From the NCBI GenBank assembly GCA_963965975.1, contig OZ014422.1, positions 6,179,701-6,243,700 of the forward strand: 64,000 bases of DNA. Direction: 5' to 3'. This document shows positions 37,211-45,365 of the stretch, piece by piece. Each line of letters begins with the position of its first letter. Position 1 is the stretch's first letter. The position numbers and the translations under genes were made by a program. Below the pieces are notes generated by a model. The model was given only the letters and a program-made list of their open reading frames with translations. It had not been told where the DNA came from and ran no database searches. This stretch comes from Xestospongia bergquistia. Taxonomy: Eukaryota > Porifera > Demospongiae > Haplosclerida > Petrosiidae.

Positions 37211-37873
37211 TTACAAATCTTGGTGCTCATTTGGGTTGTTGTCATCATCAGAAGGTGGATCTGCAGTCTTCTTAAAAAAACCTTTAGAATTAAGAAGTGC
37301 ATTGATGTCATCTTCTGACATTTTCATTACATCAACTCGCTAGAGAAAGAGAGAGAGAATTAAATATATACAAAGACTACACACATATAAACCTTACCTC
37401 AATGACTTCATCACCCTCTCCTAAAAATACCATCTCTGGATCTTTACCCCCAATATACTTGATGTCAACATTAGGACTGTTTGGTTAAGATCAACAATTA
37501 AACTTACTATAAACAAAACTACTCTGATTGAACTATTACGTAATTAACTATAGCCTTAATTAATACTTATCATTGGATACTATTCGGGAAGATGGTTATT
37601 AATGAAACTCTTCACCTATTGTAGTAAAAGCAATCATAATGATAAAAAACAAATAAGAAACAATATAACAATGTATACTGCAATGATCTTTATCTACATA
37701 CCTTTGGAAGAGAGTTCAATCGTCATCCGCCACACGTCTAATATTAACAGATATTATTCAGTATATTACATTTTTAAAATCTTACTGACCTCTAATCGAG
37801 CTTTTTTGATGTCTTGACTGCTCACTAGAGCAGCAAAAAGACATACAACTAGCAGAGAAATGAAGAACCTCAT
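37211..37873 (-). CDS. SELENOM: Selenoprotein M, with in-frame TGA for selenocysteine
   Basis: Five exons: 37873-37790, 37737-37702, 37615-37581, 37476-37398, 37339-37211; 120 residues. Exon 1 encodes a signal peptide (MRFFISLLVVCLFAALVSS). Exon 2 holds the redox motif CGGU, with U encoded by TGA at 37723-37725, in a TCGGURLN context matching SELENOM. The core (FINNHLPEYPN then GGKDPEMVFL) and the C-terminal helix (MSEDDINALL) align with vertebrate SELENOM without gaps. The end HQDL is an ER-retention signal. The family is a thioredoxin-like ER oxidoreductase. The third intron starts GTATCCAAT and has TCTTAACC near its 3' end, a U12-type pattern. A SECIS lies downstream. Ordinary gene callers would end this gene at the TGA. 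Confidence 0.92.
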
Positions 37874-37906
37874 AACACAACGTGCATAAAAGAACACGCC
37901 TACAAA
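37874..37906. promoter_or_regulatory. 33-bp divergent promoter gap, SELENOM / ABHD11-like
   Basis: Only 33 bp separate the two start codons of these head-to-head genes. Both 5' UTRs and both core promoters must therefore be extremely short, or the transcripts overlap. No TATA word is present in the gap. Confidence 0.7.
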
Positions 37907-38967
37907 ATGGCAGTGACACTTGCTTTTCAAAGGTTTCCATATTCTGATGATGGAGTACCTCTGGTAATTTTACATGGCGTACTTGTCTCGAAAACCAACT
38001 GGACAACGTTAGCAGAAATGATCATGAAGGACTTAAAAAGAACTGTAAATAATTCATAGTCACTCGTCGAGTCGTGTTCATCAGCAAATGTTTCATTTAA
38101 TAGGTTATTGTAGTGGATGTTCGTAACCATGGTAACAGTCCATCTACTCCTAATATGTCATATGAATTAATGAGTGATGATATAGTTCAGTTACTTCAAA
38201 CAGAACACATCAAGACTTGTATTGTTATTGGTAATTAAGCCAATGTATGATGTATTCTGTTAACTATACATATTTAGGCCATAGTATGGGAGGCAAGATC
38301 GCTATGGCATTAGCCCTGAGATATCCAGACTTAATAGAGCAGTTAGTTGTATTAGATGTTGCTCCAGTAAATAATGGTCCAGGAAAAGATTCTGTACTAC
38401 AACTCATTGAGTGAGTTATTATTAAATGGCATTATATTGATCACTAATGTTAAGAGAAATCTAACATAGATTGTTGCAGTCTCTTAATTTAGCATCAGTG
38501 AAAGATGAAGTTGAAGTTAGCAAAGAGCTTGAGAAATTGCTACTAGTAAAATATTATTTCCATACATTCTGTGATACATTTGGATCTACAGGATAGTGAT
38601 ATTAGAGATTGTACCCTGTCAAATTTATCAAAGAGTTGCACAGGAGAACTATTCTGGATGGTAAATTTTGATGCTGTCAAAGCCAACATTGATCTCCTAT
38701 TTAACTTCCCTGTCTTTTCTGTACCTTATTTTGGTCTTACACTTGTTTTGTTAGGAGCCAATTCACCATCTGTACGGTACACAATATGTCTAATGGAACA
38801 TGTTATGCTGTTATGTCTTTTATAGTTTAGAAATGTATGCAGATATTGTTCAGTTATTTCCTAAAGCAAAAATAGTTACTATTGAAGGAGCTGGCCATTG
38901 GATTCATTATGATAAGCCTTATGAATTGATAAAAGCTTTAAAAGAATTCATTGAGCAAAAAAATTGA
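37907..38967 (+). CDS. ABHD11-like alpha/beta hydrolase (copy 1)
   Basis: Six exons: 37907-38044, 38104-38230, 38278-38410, 38470-38545, 38592-38776, 38826-38967; 266 residues, phases closed. Family marks: VVDVRNHGNSP after strand 4, the nucleophile elbow GHSMGGK, LDVAPV, and the C-terminal GAGHWIHYDKP with the catalytic His. ABHD11 is a mitochondrial serine hydrolase linked to acylglycerol hydrolysis and to 2-oxoglutarate dehydrogenase lipoylation. The usual HGLLGSK oxyanion segment reads HGVLVSK here, with Val in place of the second Gly, unlike copy 2 (HGILGSK). Activity may differ. No clear mitochondrial presequence is visible at the N-terminus. Confidence 0.85.
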
Positions 38968-39075
38968 TTTGAACTGTTAAAAATTAATGCTAAATTCTCA
39001 ATTTTACTTTATTAATTTTAGTCATTGTTTAATAAGGTTTCACCAATATCCACACCCTATGTAGAAGTGGCTGCC

Positions 39076-40902
39076 ATGTTTTGGATCTTTGTAGCAGTAG
39101 TTGTCATCTCTTTGCTGTTCTTCCTTTTAAAAAGGAGAGCTGTCTGTAAAGGAAGAAGTGCAGGAAAAATTAGACCACCAATTCAAGACATTCTTAGTCA
39201 AAATCCCAAAGATATCAAATATGATTTAAAGGACTTGAAATCACCCAAACTAACTGGATATCTATTTCATTTACTAGTCAAATTTGCATTCACACGTCTA
39301 GGAGGTATCACTTTGATACCTAACATCATACGAAACAGCAACCTCAATCTAATGGGAGGTGAGTACATACCTGAGAAACCAACCTTGTATCCTAAATTTA
39401 AGTCTACAACAAAGGATAATGGGAAGTTACTCAATGATAAAGTTTTACAGACCCTTGCTGATCAATACGTGGTTGATACCAGTGGTACCTTCCATCATTA
39501 CACTTCTCTTGACTATTATCAAGCTTATAATTCTTGTAAATGTACACCAAGTGATGTAATTCAAGCTGTTCTTGATGCTATTCAACTTTCTAACCAAACT
39601 AATCCACCACTACGAGCTATAATAGAAACAGACAAGGCTAGTGTATTAGCAATGGCTGAGGCTTCCACCGAACGATGGAAAAAAGGCCAACCATTATCTA
39701 TTCTAGATGGAGTTCCCATTGCTCTTAAACCTGAATTTAAACTCACTTACTATTCCTGTAAAGGTGGAGCTACTTTTGTACCAGCTTGCACCAAAGCTAT
39801 GCAAAACTCTCTTATTCTTCAGAGACTTCAAAATTCTGGTGCTATAATTATTGGTACTACTAATATGCAAGAATTTGGAACTGGAGTATTAGGGTCAAAT
39901 CCGCATAAAAAGTATTTGACACCTCGTAATCCTTATAATACCCTTCATTATCCTGGAGGAAGTTCATCTGGATCAGCTTGTAGTATATCAGCTGGTCTTT
40001 GTCCGATTACTTTAGGTGGAGATTCTGGAGGATCTATACGTATACCAGCTGGATTATGTGGTATATCTGGTTTAAAACCAACTTTGGGTCTTCTTGATAA
40101 AGCTGGATTTATGCCTTTAACATATTCTGTGGGTGTTGTAGGACCTTTAGGTGCATCAATATTTGATCTAGCTCTTACAATGAACATTATTGGTTCTGAT
40201 GAATCGAGAATTGATTTGGAAGACTTTGGTAAAGAAGATTTAAGTGGTATCAAAATAGGGATTTATACTGAGTACTTTAAACATGCTGATAATGAGATTG
40301 TTGCTCAATGTAAGAAAGCTGTGCAAGAAATGGTTGCACTTGGAGCTGAAGTTCATGAAATAGTCATACCAGAATTAGAAGAAATGAGAGTGTCTCATGC
40401 TCTTACCACAACTTCAGAATTTGGGAGTACTTTAGCTGTTGATCTAGATAAGAAATTTGAACAATTCAATGATGAGACTTTAGTGGTATTAGCTGCCAGC
40501 TATAATATTTCAGCTGTTGAGTATATCAATGCTCAGAAACAACGTACAAGATCACTGATCATCTTGGAAAAGATCTTTAAGGAAGTTGATGTAATAGTTA
40601 CTCCAGTAACAGCTTGTGTTGCTCCATTAATTCCTCCTGGAGCAGTGAAGTATGGCTATGGTGACTTGGAACTGACTGGTCATTTGATGCGATTTATTTA
40701 CCTAGCAAATTTAGCTGGTATTCCAGGCGTGACTATACCAGTTGGGGTGAACTCAGAGGGACTACCTATTGGTCTCCAGTTAATGGGTAATGGTAATTGT
40801 GATGGTCATCTACTTCGGGTTGCTTATTCCTTGGAAAAGCAAGTATCATCTAAAATGACTAAGCCCAAAATTTACTTTGACATTCTTGGAAAATTTTTGT
40901 AG
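39076..40902 (+). CDS. FAAH-like amidase, copy 1
   Basis: Intronless frame of 608 residues from the ATG at 39076 (context GCCATGT). The upstream part of the frame (from 39022) has no ATG and begins at an acceptor-like TTTTAG, so a 5' exon is possible. N-terminal membrane anchor (VAVVVISLLFFLL), then an amidase-signature domain. Catalytic triad by motif: Lys218 in GVPIALK, cis-Ser296 in GGSSSGSA, nucleophile Ser320 in GGDSGGSIRIP. The family hydrolyses fatty-acid amides such as N-acylethanolamines; substrate here is not known. It follows the ABHD11-like gene by 108 bp on the same strand. It differs from copies 2 and 3 around the catalytic Lys and the next 40 residues. Confidence 0.9.
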   Translation: MFWIFVAVVVISLLFFLLKRRAVCKGRSAGKIRPPIQDILSQNPKDIKYDLKDLKSPKLTGYLFHLLVKFAFTRLGGITLIPNIIRNSNLNLMGGEYIPEKPTLYPKFKSTTKDNGKLLNDKVLQTLADQYVVDTSGTFHHYTSLDYYQAYNSCKCTPSDVIQAVLDAIQLSNQTNPPLRAIIETDKASVLAMAEASTERWKKGQPLSILDGVPIALKPEFKLTYYSCKGGATFVPACTKAMQNSLILQRLQNSGAIIIGTTNMQEFGTGVLGSNPHKKYLTPRNPYNTLHYPGGSSSGSACSISAGLCPITLGGDSGGSIRIPAGLCGISGLKPTLGLLDKAGFMPLTYSVGVVGPLGASIFDLALTMNIIGSDESRIDLEDFGKEDLSGIKIGIYTEYFKHADNEIVAQCKKAVQEMVALGAEVHEIVIPELEEMRVSHALTTTSEFGSTLAVDLDKKFEQFNDETLVVLAASYNISAVEYINAQKQRTRSLIILEKIFKEVDVIVTPVTACVAPLIPPGAVKYGYGDLELTGHLMRFIYLANLAGIPGVTIPVGVNSEGLPIGLQLMGNGNCDGHLLRVAYSLEKQVSSKMTKPKIYFDILGKFL

Positions 40903-41015
40903 TTTGATTGACTTAGGAATTAATCAAGGAAATACATGTGTCTGCTATACATGTAATTTGTTAATATTATTAATTATTAACATGTAATTTGCTATTTGTT
41001 GTTATAATATAATGA

Positions 41016-41021
41016 AATAAA
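41016..41021 (+). terminator. AATAAA polyadenylation signal of FAAH copy 1
   Basis: AATAAA about 114 bp after the FAAH copy 1 stop. It lies only 24 bp before the stop codon of the convergent ABHD11-like copy 2, so the two 3' UTRs probably overlap. Confidence 0.55.
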
Positions 41022-41044
41022 TATTGTTAGATGATTGAATTTAC

Positions 41045-42160
41045 TCATGATGTTATAAATTCTTTCAAACGTTTCAATAGTTCAAGAGGTTTATCGTAAT
41101 GAATCCAATGGCCAGCCCCTTCAATAAAATCTATCACAGCTTTAGGAAATAATTGTTTAATGTCTGGATATACCTCGGATCTAAAAAGACGTCTTAAACA
41201 AATAATTTAAAATCTTGTTCACCTTATATACGATGAATTACTACCTCCCAAAAAGAGAGTTGGACCATGATATTGCTCAGATAGTGTTGGAAAATCTTGC
41301 AAGGAGTTGATGTTAGCTTCAATAGCGTCCAAATTACAAGCCCAGCGATGCCTTCCTGTATTTTGATCTCTGACTAAATTTGTAAGCAGAAATCCTCTGA
41401 CAACAGAGTCCTAGAAAAGACAACAAATTTATTATATTGTCTGATGTATACAGTATATATGTATACTGGTATAGTGGGTTGTAGTATTTTGCTAGCTTCT
41501 CTTCTGTTTGTAACAGAATCTAGATGAAGCAGTTTCAATAATCTACTGGAAAGAACAATGGTTGTTTTAATCATGAAAAACTTATTTTTCACTTGATGTA
41601 TTGCATAATATTTGAAGTGCCTTTAACAGGAGCAACATCAAGTACCACTAATCTTTCTACCAACTCTGGATATCTCAGAGCTAATGTCATACCAATCTTG
41701 CCTCCCATACTATGACCTAGATAGATTTAGGGTAACTAGTATAATAAAGACATTACAAGTTAGTTAAAAGTAGGTAATTAACTCTTTATAAAGATTGACA
41801 TTAAATTATATTAGCATGTACACAAGTAACAATACCAATTAAGATGCTGCTATTGATATTTTGTGATTGAAACAACTGAACTAAATCATCACTCATCAAC
41901 TCATATGACATGGTGGGCAAATGTGGACTGTCACCATGGTTTCGAACATCCACCACAACGACCTATATAATGTACATTATACTGTCCTTTCAGCTATTTG
42001 TACAAACATTTCGTTGTAGTTCATTGGTTAGTTTTTTTGCCATGGTTCTCCAGTTCATCTTAGATCCAAGTATGCCATGAATAATAGTCACAGGATTACC
42101 AGCAGTGATGCCAGCAGCTGCTAGTCTGTAGAATGCTAAATTAGCTATTTGATTAGCCAT
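41045..42160 (-). CDS. ABHD11-like alpha/beta hydrolase (copy 2)
   Basis: Six exons matching copy 1 in intron positions: 42160-42008, 41962-41836, 41716-41593, 41545-41467, 41410-41223, 41180-41045; 268 residues. Motifs: HGILGSK (intact oxyanion segment), VVDVRNHGDSP, GHSMGGK (nucleophile Ser), LDVAPV, and GAGHWIHYDKP with the catalytic His. Start ATG at 42160; no in-frame ATG lies just upstream. Together with copy 1 it brackets FAAH copy 1. It keeps all motifs expected of an active hydrolase and is the better candidate for the ancestral function. Confidence 0.87.
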
Positions 42161-42283
42161 TATGGGTGTAGTCTTAGTAGTAAACAATTTTAACCCTTTG
42201 TTTAATAAGCAGCTTAAGAAGTTAAATAATAATGATTTGTAATTATATGATTAAGTATAAAACTAAAAAAATCAAAGAATTTC

Positions 42284-42430
42284 AGAAGAGGTCTAATCTC
42301 AAAGTAGATCACCATTACGATCACTATTATCCATTAACTGGAGACCAGTAGGTAGTCCTCTGAGTTCACCCCCACTCAATGGTTACACCTGAAATGTCAA
42401 CTAAATTTTCTAGGTAAATAAATCACAAAG
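42284..42430 (-). pseudogene. FAAH fragment (C-terminal region)
   Basis: Nucleotide match to 43390-43540 of FAAH copy 2 (GGAGACCAGTAGGTAGTCC and TTTTCTAGGTAAATAAATC), with small deletions and substitutions that destroy the frame. Dead remnant of a further amidase copy. Confidence 0.75.
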
Positions 42431-42618
42431 ACCATTGGGCACCATTTCTATGGTGCCCAAAGGAAACGCCATTGGGCACCATATAAACAATTTCTATGGT
42501 GCCCAATGGAGTTTTTTCAGACACCATTGGGCACCATATAAACAATTTCTATGGTGCCCAATGGAGTTTTTTTAGACACCATTGGGCACCATATAAACCA
42601 TTTCTATGGTGTCCACAC
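42430..42618. repeat. 55-bp hairpin-forming minisatellite
   Basis: About 3.5 units. Each contains ATTGGGCACCAT and its exact reverse complement ATGGTGCCCAAT separated by about 13 bp. Full units start at 42471, 42526 and 42581. A diverged single unit lies at about 42850-42890. The array is flanked by broken amidase fragments. Confidence 0.85.
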
Positions 42619-42892
42619 TGTAAAAATTGATTGGTTGATTTAACCATTATTCGGTTATACAGGTTGTAATTACAAACTTATTTTTATTGAAAAGCAAGCA
42701 TAATATGTAACTGTTTTTATTACTAATGTACTATTGCTTATGTAGCTACATAACCATTAATTTCATAATAGTAACCAATATAGTATTATGTTTACTATTG
42801 CATATACAACCTATATAACTATCCATTGCTAAAACAACTAATCAAACAGACACCATTGGGTGCCACAGAAACCATTTATATAGTGCCCATTT
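42619..42892. other. Spacer, no gene
   Basis: AT-rich sequence between the minisatellite and the next amidase fragment. Apart from one diverged hairpin unit near 42850-42890 I see nothing in it. Confidence 0.5.
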
Positions 42893-42975
42893 GAATCTTC
42901 CATACCAAATTCTTCCGAATTAATTATCGATTCATTAGAACCAATAATATTTAAAGTAAGAGCATGAGATCATCT
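42893..42975 (-). pseudogene. FAAH fragment (middle region)
   Basis: Matches FAAH copy 2 at about 43970-44045 (CCAAATTCTTCC, then TCGATTCATTAGAACCAATA). Short, with substitutions and no retained frame. Confidence 0.65.
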
Positions 42976-43084
42976 TTGAAGAAATCCTATTATATTGGTA
43001 TATTTAACAATTGATTGTAATATATTCTAACTTGTGCCAAAACAGTCAAACAAAAAAAAAATGACTTGTAATAATTGTAAAAGT

Positions 43085-43195
43085 AAAAAATCAAAGAATT
43101 TTCACAAGAGGTTTAATTTTAACATAGACAGGAAAATAAGACCTTGTATTAAATTTTCCAAGAATGTCAAAATAAACTTATCAGTTTGGGACAGA
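43085..43195 (-). pseudogene. FAAH 3'-end fragment
   Basis: Contains AAATTTTCCAAGAATGTCAA, matching the last codons of FAAH copies 2 and 3. The preceding 40 bp (TCAAAGAATTTTCACAAGAG) repeat the 42281 region, so the debris was itself duplicated. Confidence 0.6.
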
Positions 43196-43307
43196 ACATA
43201 CTAGCTACAAACTAAGGGCATTTATTATTATCTAATTATCATAAAGCATTAACAAGTTATTTCCTAAATTAGTATCAAATTTGTAATTTTTTAGCTCAAT
43301 CTGCAAA

Positions 43308-45140
43308 CTACAAAAATTTTCCGAGAATGTCAAAGTAAATTTTGGGCTTAGTCATTTTAGACAATACTTGCTTTTCCAAGGAATAAGCAACCCGAAGTAG
43401 ATGACCATCACAATTACCATTACCTATTAACTGGAGACCAATAGGTAGTCCCTCTGAATTCATCCCAACTGGTACAGTCACGCCTGGAATACCAGCTAAA
43501 TTTGCTAGGTAAACAAATCGCATCAAATGACCCATCAGTTTGGCATCACCATAACCATACTTCTCTGCTCCAGGAGGAATTAATGGAGCAACACAGGCTG
43601 TTAGTGGAGTAATAATTACATCAACTTTCTCAAAGATCTTTTCCAAGATGATCAATGATCTTGTACGTTGTTTCTGAGCATTGATATACTCAGTAGCTGA
43701 AAACTTATAGCCAAAAGCTAAGACAAACAAAGACTCATCATTAAATTGTTCAGATTTCTTATCCATATCAACTGCTAAAGAACTACACATTTCTGATGAT
43801 ATAGTTATAGCATGAGACACTTTCATTTCTTCTAATTCTGGTATGACTATTTCATGAACTTCAGCTCCAAGTGCAACCATTTCTTGCACAGCTTTCTTAC
43901 ATTGAGCAACAATCTCCTTATCAGCATGTTCAAAATACTCAGTATAAATCCCTATCTTGATACCATTTAAATCTTCCTTACCAAATTCTTCCAAATCAAT
44001 TCTCGATTCATCAGAACCAATAATGTTCATTGTAAGAGCTAGATCAAATATTGACGCACCTAAAGGACCAGGAACACCCACTGAATATGTTAAAGGGACA
44101 ATTCCATGATTATCAAAAAGACCAGCCGTTGGTTTGAGGCCAGACACTCCACATAGACCAGCTGGTATACGTATAGATCCCCCTCCATCTACTCCCATAG
44201 CAATAGGACAAAGACCAGCTGCTACACTACAAGCTGATCCAGATGAACTCCCTCCAGGATAATGAAGAGTATTATAAGGATTACGAGGTGTCAGGTACTC
44301 TTTATGTGGGTTTGACCCAAGTGTTCCAGTTCCAAATTCTTGCATATTAGTAATACCAATAATTATAGCACCAGCATCTTGAAACTTTTTAACAAAAGGA
44401 GATTCAGGTAGTCCCTTGCAACAACTTGGTATAAATGTTGCTCCGCCTTTAAAAGAATAAGGTTTAACCTTGAACTCAGCTTTAAAAGCAATGGGAACTC
44501 CATCTAGAATAGATAATGGTTGGCCTTTTTTCCATCGTTCAGTGGAGGCCTCCGCTGTTGCTAATACACTAGCCTTGTCTGTTTCTATTACAGCTCGTAG
44601 TGGTGGATTAGTTTGGTTAGAAAGTTGAATAGCATCAAGAACAGCTTGAATTACATCACTTGGTGTACATTTACAAGAATTATAAGCTTGATAATAGTCA
44701 AGAGAAGTGTAATGATGGAAGGTACCACTGGTATCAGCCACATATTGATCAGCAAGGATCTGTAAAACTTTATCATTGAGTAACTTTCCATTATCCTTTG
44801 TTGTAGACTTAAATTTAGGATACAAGGTTGGTTTCTCAGGTATGTACTCACCACCCATTAGATAGAGGTTGCTCTTTCGTGCAATATCGGGCATCAAAGT
44901 GATACTTCCTAGACGTGTCAATCCAAATTTGACTAGTAAATGAAATAGATATCCAGTTAGTTTGGGTGATTTCAAGTCCTTTAAATCATATTTGATATCT
45001 TTGAGATTTTGACTAAGAATATCTTGAATTGGTGGTCTAACTTTTCCTGCACTTCTTCCTTTACAGACATTTCTCCTTTTTAGGAGGAAGAACAGCAAAG
45101 AGATGACAACTACTGCTACAGAAATCCACAACTGTATCAT
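43308..45140 (-). CDS. FAAH-like amidase, copy 2
   Basis: Intronless frame of 610 residues from the ATG at 45140; an in-frame TAA lies shortly upstream. Membrane anchor (ISVAVVVISLLFFLL), then the amidase-signature domain with Lys in GVPIAFK, cis-Ser in GGSSSGSA and nucleophile Ser in GVDGGGSIRIP. The N-terminal third differs from copies 1 and 3 (KFGLTRLGSITLMPDIARK), whereas the middle resembles copy 3. Probably membrane-bound and facing lipid substrates like animal FAAH; substrate unknown. Confidence 0.9.
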   Translation of the reverse strand: MIQLWISVAVVVISLLFFLLKRRNVCKGRSAGKVRPPIQDILSQNLKDIKYDLKDLKSPKLTGYLFHLLVKFGLTRLGSITLMPDIARKSNLYLMGGEYIPEKPTLYPKFKSTTKDNGKLLNDKVLQILADQYVADTSGTFHHYTSLDYYQAYNSCKCTPSDVIQAVLDAIQLSNQTNPPLRAVIETDKASVLATAEASTERWKKGQPLSILDGVPIAFKAEFKVKPYSFKGGATFIPSCCKGLPESPFVKKFQDAGAIIIGITNMQEFGTGTLGSNPHKEYLTPRNPYNTLHYPGGSSSGSACSVAAGLCPIAMGVDGGGSIRIPAGLCGVSGLKPTAGLFDNHGIVPLTYSVGVPGPLGASIFDLALTMNIIGSDESRIDLEEFGKEDLNGIKIGIYTEYFEHADKEIVAQCKKAVQEMVALGAEVHEIVIPELEEMKVSHAITISSEMCSSLAVDMDKKSEQFNDESLFVLAFGYKFSATEYINAQKQRTRSLIILEKIFEKVDVIITPLTACVAPLIPPGAEKYGYGDAKLMGHLMRFVYLANLAGIPGVTVPVGMNSEGLPIGLQLIGNGNCDGHLLRVAYSLEKQVLSKMTKPKIYFDILGKFL

Positions 45141-45365
45141 TGTCCCAGCCACAAAGTTTTAACTTATTATAAAAAACGGGAATAAACGGAACACTATAAA
45201 AACTTGTGTCTATATTTAATAAACACACACATTAGGAATAAGTTTACAAAACTTAGACAGAACGTACTGGCTACAAAACAAGGGTATTTATTATTATCTA
45301 ATTATCAAAAGCATTAACAAGTTATTAAATATCAAATCTGTAATTTCTTTAGTTCAATCTGCAAA

